The translations under genes were made by a program, and so were the position numbers. The notes beneath the pieces were generated by a model. It was not told the origin of the DNA and made no database searches. It saw only the letters and a program-made list of their open reading frames with translations. DNA of 64,000 nucleotides, from assembly GCA_002685535.1 (NCBI GenBank), contig NYXK01000071.1:62001-126000 (forward strand), given 5' to 3'. This DNA comes from Deltaproteobacteria bacterium (lineage in GTDB: Bacteria > SAR324 > NAC60-12). Below, one piece after another: positions 1 through 12,638 of the stretch. The number at the start of each line of letters is the position of its first letter. Position 1 is the first letter of the stretch.

Positions 1-360
1 TATACAAGCAACACTCCTTCGTAACTGACATGTCAACGTAGACTTGTTATGGAGAACACATTACTATTGTCCGGCACCACTCCGTTCCGACACAGTAAAT
101 AATCCGAACCGAGTCAGGGGTCAATCGCTAATCCAGACCCACCAAATACCCCGCAGCCATCCTCCGGACTTATTCCCGAGTGTTCTTCTCCACTGCGCGC
201 GAGAACGGGCTAGATACCGTATGTTGCCTGAAATTACTTCTTCGTGAGTCTATTGTTTTCCAGAGGATCTGGACTCATGTGGAGCATATTCCCTACAGGC
301 CATATACCATCGCAACAAGAGTACTTTTCTTGAGTGCAAGCTATTTGATGTTTGTAGAAA

Positions 361-1510
361 ATGGCAATACTTGATATCCCCATTCAAGAGCATGAAGGTG
401 ACAAAGACGAAAATGATGTCCCCAAGAAGGTTTACAAAATGCAATATCAAAGGTTCGGACTCTTGCCCTCATCTCAGCCATCACACAACCGTGCCACGCT
501 AAGATTTTCGCAGACTGGGGAAGTCCGGCCTCAAAGTATCCCGTATAATTCTCGGATGTATGGCTTTCGGTTCGCCCTCCTGGGAAGGTTCCCCGTGGGT
601 TCTTCCCGCATCAGAAGCACTCCCTCTCCTCAAAGCAGCATATGACCACGGGATCAACACGTGGGATACAGCAAACACTTACAGCAATGGCGCTTCAGAG
701 ACTATGATCGGTCAAGCTTTGCGAGAATACTCAATCCCACGGAGCCGAGTCGTGATTATGACGAAGGTTTTCTACCCAGTCCTCGAGGGCAGCGACCAGC
801 GTCCTTCTCCTGCCATTAACGACGGGGACCTGGTGAATCAGATGGGGTTGAGTCGAAAGCACATTTTCGATGCTGTGGATGGAAGTCTGCGGCGTCTGGG
901 CACCGATTACATTGATGTACTACAACTTCATCGTCTAGACAAGGAAACTCAGCCCGCAGAGATCATGCGTGCCTTGCATGATCTGGTATGTTCGGGGAAA
1001 GTACGATACATAGGTGCATCATCTATGCGAACGTGGGAATTCGCAAGGCTTCAATACACGGCCAGACTGCACGGGTGGACTGAATTCGTCAGTATGCAGG
1101 GCTTGTACAATCTCCTGTACCGCGAGGAAGAGAGAGAAATGAATTCATTTTGCAACGCCGAAGGAGTTGGGTTGATACCATGGAGTCCTTTGGCACGCGG
1201 AATGCTCGGAAGGCCAGTCTCCCAAGTTTCTGAGAGGAGCGAATCAGATGCCAAAACCAAGCTGTGGTTCAAGGGAAGCAAAGACACGAAAATCGTACGT
1301 AGAGTAGAGGAGATCGCCCGGAGGAAAGGCGTGAGTATGGCAAGTGTGGCGACTGCCTGGTGTTTGAGTAAAGGCTGTGCACCAATTGTTGGACTGTCGA
1401 GCTTGAAGAGGATCGAGCAGGTTGGAGAGGCATTTGAGGTCGTACTTTCAGACACAGATCTACGAGAGCTAGAAGAGCTCTATGAGCCGCTTCAAGTTGT
1501 TGCGATGTAA
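361..1510 (+). CDS. Aldo/keto reductase; join(361..452,514..1510)
   Basis: Exon 1 ...KMQYQ-R joins across a 61-bp GT-AG intron (453..513) to LGKSGLKVSRIILGCMAFGSPSWEG; AKR hallmarks DTANTYSNGASE, DYIDVLQLHRLD, GKVRYIGASSM, GVGLIPWSPLARGML. Confidence 0.9.
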
Positions 1511-2331
1511 TGAAAGAAATTCTGGTTTGCTGGTGAACAAATTTCTTGATATTCCTACACGACCATTCGGAAGACAGTTATTGCTTCGACCTTCGCAGTC
1601 TTTATTTGACAAAGCGGTGGGCAGGAAAAGTTTCAGATCAATGACCACTGGCACTGCCGTAAATAGCTCGCTTATTTCGCCTGGTTGAAGCCTGTAGGCT
1701 CGTTGGCTTTCCAAAAATCGTGCTTGGTCAACTTAACTTAGAAACAAAGAACGTCTGTACGTACCATAAGACAATGTAATAGCGCGCACAAATCGGCAAT
1801 TTGATCTTTGGCCTGTGCCTCAGTGAGCTTTCGGTCTTCCCTCGGCTCTTCCTACATGATCTATATGACCGGCGTGATGTCTGGTGTGGCCCAAGCATCC
1901 GGTCTGCTTTCATAAAACCTACCGACTCCTCTGTGCTTACATGATTATCAACTACTATGTGATTCATACGCCAGGTCAGCGGCGATGTAGGAGTCAACCA
2001 CTTGATCATTGCGACGAGGATGCTTGCAACACCAAGGTGCGGATGGATCGTTGGCTACTAATAACAGATGCTTTTCCTAGGAAAGCGAACCTTGAGCGGA
2101 GCGACTTCTTCAGAAACCCCAACATCCTTCGTACAGCTACATGAGATCGGAGCTCTGACATGCTCTCTTGTCAGGCGATGACTGCCTTCTAGATGTCTCT
2201 TGACTGTCCAAACATAGCAAGTTACAGTATGATACTTCCGCTCATCGCGTTGTTTCTCTCAAGACGGTAAAGAACACCAAAAATAAAACTTATGTAGTTG
2301 TACACTAACCTTAGAGCTATTTCTCCGCATG

Positions 2332-4873
2332 TCATGTGGGTCCTGTGTTGTAATTCATTTGGAATCCAGGGAAATCGAAACCTGAGAAGTCTTGATATAT
2401 CGTATCAGATGACATGACGTACGGTTGCGAGGGAGGAATCATTCCGAAGGGTTCTGAGTTGGTGTCAAGACGGTTGGGTAAATTAGACTCCGTGCCAGCC
2501 ATGTAGTCAGAGTTGGAGTTTGGAGCATCAACTGGACGCCCAATCACCGATGGAAAGGCATGAGAAGTCCCCATCTGATTAGCTGTCTGGCTGCCTGTTC
2601 TGACTCCATTGCCCTCTATGTTAATGTTGCCATCGACTTGAGAATTGCCCCATTGTCGATCTATGACAGGACCTTTAGAGGACTGGAACATTCCGGGGTG
2701 AGAATCAGCTTCGGCAGCCCCGTTCAAACTCTCATGCCCTTGTTCCATCCCCAACATAGCCCTACATTCATGGAACCTTCTTTCGAGCGCTGCAGTCATC
2801 CTTTGGAGCGGGTGAGCTGCGACGCAAACGATTGACTTGAACATCGAGATTGACCTATGCATGAGCTCTATGTCATCTTTGGCCTCCACGCAGAGCTGTT
2901 CGCTTTGTGGAGCACAAGAGAGCATGAACTGACCAGCGAAGCTAATCATCACATGAAAGTAAAAAGGAACGCCGACCAGGGACTCTTTGAGAATGGAGTC
3001 TTCAAGCAGAAGTTCGAAGATTGAGCGAGAAGCGCTATGCGCCATGAGCGCTGTGGCGAGGAAGAAGGATGGGATCTGACCATTGGTCATGACTAGACCA
3101 CGAAATACGTGGTGTCCTAGATACACCTTTGCGAAATGGTAATGAAGAGTAAGCCCTTTGTGCGGAAAGTCTCCGATCTGGAGGTTTGATTCTGTTGATC
3201 AATCTCGTCAGCAAACTGACTTTCAGCAACTTGGTGTTTCAAGAAAATTCAGAAAGACAACAAAATGAGAAGAGAGGTTACATACTAAAAATTGGACTGA
3301 ATCGAAAATACCACCGGTCTATTTGCCTCTTGTAATCGTTCAGGGACGTCGTAAGTGCCTTGGGCACAGGCTCTCCAGTCTCTGACGACCCACAGGTTGT
3401 CCGGACTTGAGACATGATTTGAAGTAATGCTACCTGTGAGCAAATCCTGACATCAGAGTCACCTGTATTGCTGGATTCAAGGAATGTTTCCCATCCCAGC
3501 ACCAAATCTTGATTGCCATGTACGATCGGGTCGCGATTGTATAATATGGACAGGTGCTGGTCGCAAATGTAAAGAAGATACCACAGCCTTACCCGATCAA
3601 CCTTTGCTGGCATGGGCAGGTCACCCACAGTCTGCTCGTTGAGGGCCGTGGCTGCTGTAACCTGGTAGAAGTATCTCGGAAGTCTGACATCAGCAGCACG
3701 CCTTAATGCATCACTGTTGAGTATTCTGCTGGCATCCGACAGCCAGTATGAGCCAATACAAAGAGCGCGTAAGTACTCCAGTCCCCTTGTGTAAAATAGA
3801 GATTTCGACACAAGACGCTGAAACTCTTCGTTGCATGCTTCGTACACCTTCTGTTTGTCTTCGTCATGAAGCGCAGATATTGTGCAAACAGCGGCCAGCA
3901 AAATTGGAGAGGTTCGAAGAGTCTTCAAATCGGTATACACGCTTCCAATCCCGTATAGGTAATGGTCCAACCTGTCGAGATATCGCCGGACAAGCAGATC
4001 CCCTGTTTCAGCTGAGATTATTCCAGAGCTGATCAAATCCGGCTCGGATGGTCCTTTCCTCGAGTGTGTTGAGTACGGCGAACCTCCCAACACGTGAGCA
4101 GGAGCAGGCTCTGTACTCTCCGATACTTCCAAGAAACCATTTATAGGTGCTTCCATATCAGAAGGTGACATGGGACGGGACGCCACACATGATTCATTCT
4201 CTTCGTCATAGCTACCGTCCTGCAAATCTCCAATACGAGTCTTCGGCTTACTGTTCGTTTGTCGGATTTGCAAAGGTTTGGGAGGTTTCAGGTTGTTGTG
4301 GTGGCAGACTTCGGTAAGAGTTGTGAACAGATTCAGTATATCATTCTGCATCGCCTGCGTCTGAGAGGATGAGTCTAAAAGAGACTGTAGGCTTTTGTTC
4401 AAGACACAAGTTAGACCACGTCGCTCACATCGTGTGCATGGAGGTTGATCGCCTTCCATGTCACATTTCATCTTCAGTTTCCTAATGCAGACCCACCAGT
4501 TAATTTCTTACTGACTCTCAAAAGCAGCGACCACTATCACGTACCTACAGGCAGTACATGCCTTAATCTTCCTAGAGATGGCAGGCAGTGATTGCCTCTC
4601 GGGTGATTTGCGTGTGTGGAGTGGACCTGGAGCCTGCATGGCAGAAACAGGACCACTTCGCCGCCGGCCACCAGACGCTCGTGGCGATGTCGAGCTCCTA
4701 GACGTCTCGAGAGGCATTGTCGGCGTTGATGAGTGTGTAATTACGGGATTGGAGCCGTTTGTTGTATATGGTGCTGAGCCGTCCGTTCGGCATCTTGATT
4801 CCGGCGGCCAGTTCATCGAGTCCAAGACATCGAAGGATGGATTCGCATGGCTCCAGTTTCTCTTCATATTCAC
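2332..4873 (-). CDS. Zn2Cys6 fungal transcription factor; complement(join(2332..3191,3286..4481,4545..4873)), 794 aa
   Basis: Splicing restores KACTACRKLKMKCDMEGDQPPCTRCERRGLTC (Zn2Cys6) and, across intron 2, SPIFKSNLQIGDFPHKGLTLHYHFAKVYLGHHVFRGL, typical of the fungal-specific TF middle domain. Phases agree at both introns. Confidence 0.9.
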
Positions 4874-5722
4874 CGACTACCGCCGAGTTTGAAATTCTGG
4901 TCTTCCTGCGGCTTTACTCAAGTCCGATTTCGTGTCAGATCTGCAGCCAAACGCGGATATCTCAGCGGTGATGGATGATTGAAGGTTTGCAATATCGGCG
5001 ACGTGTGCGACGGTCAATCGGAATGAGAGTCGAGGCGAAGAAAGTCTCCAAAAGGTTTTGTCCGTAGACACTAGTCACAGTCGTTGTCCGAGCTTTACGA
5101 CCGACATTCTCTATTAGCATGATGAACGATGTGGAGATGGGGTATGGAGCAAAGGTGGGATTGAGGGGCAGGATTGAGGGGTAACAGGGGCATTAGAACG
5201 AAACCCAACAAAAGCGTGTAAGCATACTTACGATCTCCCTTTCATTTCCGCAATGTTCTCCGGATATACTCTGGAGATGGCGAGTCATGGCTTGGTTTTC
5301 CGTATGCCTACCCTTGTTTCTTGACTCGCTTCTCTATGTTTACCTTGTCAAATTCCCCCACTTTTGATTTGAGCGACCCACTGTAAGATGAGCAGGGCAA
5401 GTGATCACCAGCAGCGAGCAAAGGCTCGCAAGCAATTTCCCGGTTTACGCGAAGTACATGCACTCAAGGTTCCGGCGACAAGTCCGGGTCAGGATGATGT
5501 CTTCCGGCCTTTCGTCCCCACCAAGATAAATCTTAGTAGGTCACCCTATGGTATACACCTAGTGCTACTGCTGGGCCAGCATTATCGAGAGCTAACATCA
5601 CAAAGCCAAGATCTAGAGTAAATTCCCTGAAGAGAACAAGGCTGAAACTCTTTCGCCCAGCCTCATCCATTGTATCTCGATCCAGCTCATCTTTTGACCT
5701 TACGCACATCTTCGGGCCCATC

Positions 5723-6786
5723 ATGACTTCTACAATCGCAAGCAAAGCGAAGCCGCTCCCACCTGGAGTCTACTGTCCAGTACTTTCTATCTACGACACA
5801 ACACCGGCCCAAGATATCGATTTGAAAGGCTCATACGATTACTTCTCCTACCTCATTTGTGGTGGGGTTACGGGCCTCGTCCTTGCTGGAACAACCGCTG
5901 AAGCAGTGCTACTCGCACCATCCGAAAAACAAGACTTGATACGAGAAGCCCGAAAAGCTGCACTTGATCTCGGGTTCCCAAATTATCCTTTGGTGGCTGG
6001 AATCAGCGGGCATTCTACACGAGAATCAATTCAACTCGCCAAAGACGCTGCATCAGCAGGCGCAGATTTTGGTCTTCTGCTTCCGCCTTGCTTCTGGGCC
6101 AAGGCTGTAAACAAAGATGTGATTCTAGGATTTTATCGAGATGTGGCAGATGCAAGCCCAATACCGGTTGTGATATATTGCGTCAGTCATTCCGGGCCTG
6201 AGAATTCAAATTCTTGCTAACCAATATACAGTTTCCAGCCGTCTGCAACGGGGTGGACCTCAATTCTGACGTCCTTTCAGAGCTCGCTCAGCATCCAAAC
6301 ATTGTAGGCGTCAAATTGACTTGTGGAAATGCTGGAAAAGTCACTCGTCTAACACAAGAATTCTCACACGACCAGTTCGGTGTATATGGAGGCTCCTCGG
6401 ATTGGTTGATACCGTGTATGATTGGTGGAGGTTCTGGTTGTGTGACTGGTATCGGGAATGTCTTTCCCAAGAGCGTGTCGAAACTGTATGCACTGTGGAC
6501 AGAAGGTAAGACGAGTGAGGCAGTCAAGCTACAGGGGCTCGTAGCTCAAGCAGAGAAGGCATGCAAAGAGGGTATTGCGCCGACCAAATTTGGCGCATCA
6601 CATTTTGCGGGTCCGAAAGCGGGCATAACGAGGCCGGAAGCATTTTGGCCTAGGAACCCATTTCTTCCGTCTCCAAAGGCAATGCAAGACTGGGTGGTAT
6701 CTGTGATGAAGGATTTGGATGAAGTTGAATTGTCATTACCGGATGTCAAAGGGCCAGGGTTGAAAGCTGTAAATGGTACCAAGTAG
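5723..6786 (+). CDS. Dihydrodipicolinate synthase / N-acetylneuraminate lyase superfamily aldolase; join(5723..6181,6232..6786)
   Basis: GGVTGLVLAGTTAEAVLL (GTTGE-like motif), PIPVVIYC-FPAVCNGVDL, Schiff-base lysine context NIVGVKLTCGN; 50-bp phase-0 GT-AG intron. Confidence 0.9.
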
Positions 6787-7133
6787 CATAGATCAATGTA
6801 CAGAATGAACGGTCCTGATACCCAGCTCGCCTCACTACTGAATTTCGCATATAAGTTGATACAAGAACATCTCTACCATGTGTCCGTAGATCGAGTTTCA
6901 ATTGAAGAGGATCTCAATTAATGTTTAGCCTCCAGAAAACTACTGTCTCAGAAACTAGAGGATTAATGTCATGATGCGCTTCTTCCATAGACTTGGCAGC
7001 ATAACGACTTTGGGAACACACGGCACTGCTGTGACTGATTCAGTCAAAAATACTTCTTAATTCGGTACATCTTGTACTGGAAGTCGCAGGAAGTAAATGG
7101 AAATGTTCATTGTGAAGTATATTATATATAAAC

Positions 7134-8309
7134 CTAATCTGCGTAGCTCTCTGTCAATCTAACATACTTGATCTTCTGCCTCCAAAAGGTAAACGCTACA
7201 TGTACCACACCATCGTCCTGCACGAAAATTGACGGGTAAGAAAGCTCCCTATTCAGCTTCTTCAAGCTGTTGTTCGTCATGCAATACCCATCACCATCCT
7301 CAATCACTCTCGTTTTCCAAGTCTTCCCCTCATCGTCCGAAGCTGCGAAATTCAACGGCGCTCTTGGGGCCCCCCAGAAAGCTGTTTTTCCATTATGCTT
7401 CGCCGGCTGATTGTTTCGCTTATCGTCATCGTCACCAATATCATCGTACAGCCCTTCGCGACGCTCTGAACTCTCAGCTGCCGAAGAGTGGTTGTAGATC
7501 ATGATCAGACGTCCGGACGGCATGACGTCGATACATATACCAGCATTGGGATTGGGAAGATCTGTAGTTTTCGGTTCACTCCAATGAATTCCATCTGGTG
7601 AAGTAGCTGTGTAGATGAAATCCGCCCAGCGACTGCGGAAGACTGCAAAGTATGATCCGGACTTCAAAGGTCCGATCGCCATATGGACGCATCCGTAGCT
7701 ATTCGGGACTTCGTTCTCTATCCAGGAAACGCCTTGATCGTATGAGACTCGCACACATGAGATATCGTCGTTGCCGACCCATCGCTCGCCAGGCTCAGCA
7801 CGGCATTTGAACGTTGGAATAACCCAGCCTCCATCTCGAAGAACAACCATGGGTGATCGGATGAACGTTCCTGGCTCCGGGAACAGAGTGTCGACAGGTC
7901 CCCAGGTATGACCATTATCGTTTGAGATGCGTCTCTTGACGATGGCGGTCTCTTGGTTGCCGCCTTGCTGTGATGTGTAAAGCAGCCAGAGAGGACCGTC
8001 AGGCGTTTGAAATAGGACCGGGTTCTGCTCACTGCGTGTGTTATCGTTGCTCAGCTTCTCGGCTGGTATCCATGTGTCTGATCCAGCTGGTAAGCGAGAC
8101 ATGTAGGTGCTGATGTCTGGGATTCCTTGGGTGCCACCGAACCAGGCGCAGAGCAAGTCGCCATTTTTGAGACGGAGAAGATTCGAGGCATGTGATTGAC
8201 CAGTTGCACTTGGTAGATAGCACTCCCAACGCCCTTCTGTCGTGGACTTGACAGTTGTGCCGAGATGAGGCGGACTTGATGGTGCTGGTGGGAGGATTGT
8301 TGAAGGCAT
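7134..8309 (-). CDS. BNR/Asp-box sialidase-like beta-propeller protein, 391 aa, no evident signal peptide
   Basis: Asp-box-like repeats SNDNGHTWGPV, SYDQGVSWIENE, SPDGIHWSEP, SDDEGKTWKTR; NLLRLKNGDLLCAWFGG N-terminal blade; single exon. Confidence 0.85.
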   Translation of the reverse strand: MPSTILPPAPSSPPHLGTTVKSTTEGRWECYLPSATGQSHASNLLRLKNGDLLCAWFGGTQGIPDISTYMSRLPAGSDTWIPAEKLSNDNTRSEQNPVLFQTPDGPLWLLYTSQQGGNQETAIVKRRISNDNGHTWGPVDTLFPEPGTFIRSPMVVLRDGGWVIPTFKCRAEPGERWVGNDDISCVRVSYDQGVSWIENEVPNSYGCVHMAIGPLKSGSYFAVFRSRWADFIYTATSPDGIHWSEPKTTDLPNPNAGICIDVMPSGRLIMIYNHSSAAESSERREGLYDDIGDDDDKRNNQPAKHNGKTAFWGAPRAPLNFAASDDEGKTWKTRVIEDGDGYCMTNNSLKKLNRELSYPSIFVQDDGVVHVAFTFWRQKIKYVRLTESYAD

Positions 8310-8836
8310 GGCGTTTGTGGTGGATATGATTGGATTTCCTCAAGCGACAAAAACACAGTTGCGCAGAAGAATTTTGATTTTCAGAATACAAAGCACTCCT
8401 CTGACCTCTTAATATTTCAAGAGTTTATTTCACAGATGCGTGGTACGTTGATACGTGTGTCTTTGAAAATCCACCTCTATCCGCTTGGATGGACCCTGTA
8501 GAGCACCAAGAATGGGGAAGCGGGGAGTAAGAAGCGTATGTTCGTTTTCACGGCTTGCTAGCCGGGCTGTCATGCGACCAAACATATGAACCCCGACAGC
8601 ATCCGGAGAACTGTCGATCACGGCCAGACTACTGCAGCATGATAACAATGGCATCTGTACCTGAATCGGCATGAGTTTGGACCTACTAACCGCAAAACGT
8701 GTACATGGGGATCTTCGTTAATTCGATATTGAAAAGTTTGAGAAGCACAAGACTTTGTTTTCTTCGATATCACTAAAACTTCCTTTCAATAATTGATACC
8801 AAAGCAATCGATTCGTAGAAAGATTTATTGCTTACA

Positions 8837-9937
8837 ATGGTCTCTCATGCTGAAAAGCTCCCGACGCAATTCACCTTGAACACAGGCGCAAAGATTCCCT
8901 CAATTGGCTTTGGAACATGGAAGGCTGCCAAAGGAGGTACCTACCCTCTCCGACAATTTCAGATATTCACAGCAGAATATTCAGCTTACTCACATTTTAA
9001 TTACAGAAGCAGGAAAGGCAGTTGCTCTGGCATTTGATGCTGGTTACAGACATTTCGTAAGTCTATTCAAATTATGAAGAGGGGACTGTTCGACTGACAC
9101 AAATAGGATTGCGCACCACTGTGTAAGCCAACATTTTCACCCACTTAGCACACGGAACTGAATCCTGTAGACTACAACGAAAAAGAAATCGGCGAAGTCT
9201 TCAAATCCACCACCGTCCCCCGCTCAGACTACTTCGTAACCACCAAACTCTGGTCCTCAGACCACACGCGCGTCGCCTCCGCCCTCGACAAATCCCTCTC
9301 CGACCTCCAACTCTCCTACGTCGACCTCTACCTGATGCACTGGCCAATCACACTCGATCCCTCCACCGGCGCTCCCTATGGCCAAGAAGACAGACATAAG
9401 CACCTTTCTGGTTGGGATTTTCGGGATACCTGGCGAGAGATGGAGGCGCTCTTGTCTACGGGCAAAGTTCGTGCAATCGGCGTAGCTAACTTCTCGACTG
9501 TGAACCTTGAATTGTTGTTGAAGACGGCGAAAGTCGTGCCAGCTGTGAATCAGACGGAAATACATCCTTTCCTGCCGCAGGAGAAGTTGAATCGGTATTG
9601 TCGGGAGAGAGGGATACATCAGACTGCGTTTGGGCCGTTGGGGGGGAGTGGTGGGGGGAGCTTGCATGAAGAGGAGGTTGTGGTGGGGATTGCGAGGGAT
9701 AGGGGGGTGAGTATCGCGAATGTGTTGTTGAGTTGGGGAGTGCTGAGGGGGTGGAGTGTTGTGCCGAAGAGTACAAATGAGGGGAGGATTAGGGGGAATT
9801 TGGGGGGTTGTATGGTGTTGAGTGAGGAAGAGATGCGACTGATAGACGAACTTTCCAAGACGAAAGGCAGGAGGTTCAATAGGCCAGACTGGGGGACTGC
9901 GGTCTTTCATGATGATGAGGGCTTGGATATTGCTTGA
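8837..9937 (+). CDS. Aldo/keto reductase (Gcy1/glyceraldehyde-reductase type); join(8837..8936,9007..9056,9107..9122,9171..9937)
   Basis: Spliced product [55 protein letters not shown]...SYVDLYLMHWP...GKVRAIGVANFS...PAVNQTEIHP...VVPKST; includes a 16-nt micro-exon. Confidence 0.92.
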
Positions 9938-10697
9938 TGTTGGTGTATATGAGGATACAATGATATACATAGAATAGTAATGTTGTTAGCAGCAAGATCT
10001 TTGTTTATCATATCATGCAAGCGAAGCTTCCAGCTTATTCGAAAGAATGTGTCGACTGCTAGAATAAATGATATCCACAAATATAATGCGAGCTAATTTC
10101 ATATATCATTTGAGCAATGTTTTTCATCACACTTTTGATTGAGTATTGCTGTGCGTGAAGCTGTAGTGCTGCACTCGAGCACTTTGCCTATGCCAATTAA
10201 CAACAAAGAAACATGCACCAGCCTCACCATTACCCCGCGAGCAGTCACCCCCACCATACAGATTTCCTCCTCCAGGAACCACCTGACCATCTCTCCATTT
10301 CAATTCAAATTAAGACAATTCTCCGCATCGCATCACGCACTCCACCCCGCAAGTCCGACGAAGCGAGTCATGTCCGCACTTCCCTCCGGTATTGACACAG
10401 CCAGGCTTTCGTCCCACTCTCCAGGTTGCCCCGTATGGGGAATTGATTCGCTACCCCGCCGCGCTATGCCCCATACCCCAGATATGTCAAACTGTGAAAA
10501 GAAGGAGAAGTTACCGGGTGATGATGATACATATAACAGCATATGTTCAGACTCGAAGATACTACTCACAAGCTTCGAGATTCTCTGGATTGGCTCGTGT
10601 TGTTTTGATTGACTTTGTTGTTGGTTGATTGAAAGTAGCAGATTTTATGTGTATTGGGTTCTCGGCCCTTTCAAAGACCACATAGCCAATTGTCAAA

Positions 10698-12638
10698 ATG
10701 GGTGGTGCAGCTTCGCCATGGGCGACGCCGGATTACAAGACTGATCCGAAGGAGATCTTTAATCGTAGGCTTTTGTTGCTGGTGGTTGGGGCGTGTATGG
10801 CTGGTTGCTTTTATGGCAAGTTCAGTCATCTATTCCAATGATCTATATCGATCGCCCAGTACACAATGCTAACGTGTCTATGATCGTAGGCTTCGATACA
10901 GGAAACATCGGGTTCGTGCCTTTCATTCTGCTTGTTGCCAGTGCAAGACTAATCATCAGCAGCGGTGTCTTGACACTTCCGTCATTCTCCCATGCTTTCG
11001 AGTTCGATAAAATGGAACCTGCAGAGCTGGCGACTAAGAAAGGTGATATAGCTGCCATGCGTACGTCTTGCTCCAACTCCAGCTCCAGCACAATATACTC
11101 ACAGAAATTATAGTGGCCGCTGGAGGAGCAGCAGGATCCCTCCTCTCCGCCCCCGTCTCCGATATCGCCGGTCGCCAAAAGGCACTGCTTGTGTACGGCA
11201 TCACTTTCCTCGGTGGAGCCGTGATGCAGATGTTTGCCAACTACCCTGTCTTCATGGCCGGTCGGTTCATCGCTGGCTTAGCAGTCGGCGCCACCTCGTC
11301 ACTCACACCACAATACCTAGCTGAATGGGCTCCGAAATCGATTCGAGGATCTTGTGTCTCGCTGTACAACATTGCGATCATTGTAGCGCTAGCCTTGGCG
11401 TTCTGGATTAATTATGCAGTTGAGAGATGGAAGTATGTCCCAGGGAGTCACGATAATGGGCAGTGGCAGATGTCGCTTGGTGTGCAACTGATCCCGGGCG
11501 CGATCTTCGTGGTGTTGATTGCGTTTGCGCCGGAGAGTGCGAGGTGGATGATTGCGCATGGGAGGAGGGAGAGAGGGTTGGGAAATTTAGTGAGGATAAG
11601 GGGTTTGCCCGAGGAGGATGTTTATGTTATGACGGAGTATGGGGAGATTGTGGCGCAGGTTGAGGAGGAGCAGGAGTTGAGAGCTGGTGAGTTTTGCGTG
11701 CTGACGAGTTGAGGTGGCGAGTGGGTGCTGATGTGACTTGATAGGCCACTCGTATGTGACGATTGCGAAAGAGATTTTCGGAAGTGCGAGTAATCGACGA
11801 CGTCTTGGCCTGGCCCTGGCGCTGTTCTTCTTTCACAAGGGAACGGGTACAGATGCGATCAACTACTTTGCTCCTGAGATCTTCAAGAGCATTGGGGTTG
11901 TTGGCAATTCGTCCACGCTTCTCACAACCGGCATTTACGGAATCGTCAAATTGGCTGCTACCCTGATCTACGTTCTATTCATCATCGATCGGGTCGGTCG
12001 CCGAGTTCCGCTGTTGGTGGGAGCCACGATCCAAGCAACGGCAATGTTGGTCCTGGGTCTTTTTGTAGGCATTGCGGATCCAGTCAATAACCCGAACGGC
12101 AAGGGAGTCCATGGTGGTGGCATCTTCGCTATCATTGCGATTTATATGTACGCTGTTGGCTGGGCAATGGGTCATTCGATTGCGTGTTATGTCGTGGCGG
12201 CTGAGATCTTCCCGTCGCGTATTCGTGCTGTGTGTATGGCGCTGTGCCTGTTTGAGAATTGGTATGTTTTGGCCTCGTCCTGGGAAAGTTCTTTCAAAAG
12301 TGCGCCAAAAGCTAACTCCACCCAGGATGATCGACTACGGCATCACGAAAGCCACGCCGTCAATGCTTCTAAAGATGTCTTATGGAACATACCTCTTCTT
12401 CGCGGTATGGACATACATTGGGGTGGTGTTCATCTATTTCTGTCTTCCGGAACTGAAAGGTCGGTCGATCGAGTCGATGGATGATCTATTCGAGCGGCCG
12501 CTGTGGAGTATGTGGAGACATGCGTACCCAACTGAGGAGGAGAAGGTGAGACATGATATTGCGGAGAATGTAGTACACAAGAGAGAAGAGCTGAAGGGGA
12601 GCGGGGGTGTGAGCTCGCAGCACGTTGAGACTGCATAG
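10698..12638 (+). CDS. MFS sugar/quinate-type transporter; join(10698..10815,10890..10911,10963..11060,11114..11686,11745..12261,12326..12638), 546 aa
   Basis: GCFYGFDTGNIGGVLTLPSFSHAF, SDIAGRQKALLVYG, GRFIAGLAVGATSSLTPQYLAEWAPKSIRGS, DRVGRRVPLLVGA, CLPELKGRSIESMDDLFE. Intron 1 is GC-AG (gcaagt...tag); all junctions keep frame. Confidence 0.92.

Noticed and set aside
9257-9970. 237-aa minus ORF opposite the AKR exon
   Set aside because: Antisense to a confidently spliced AKR; Pro/Thr/His-rich artefact of G-rich sense codons.
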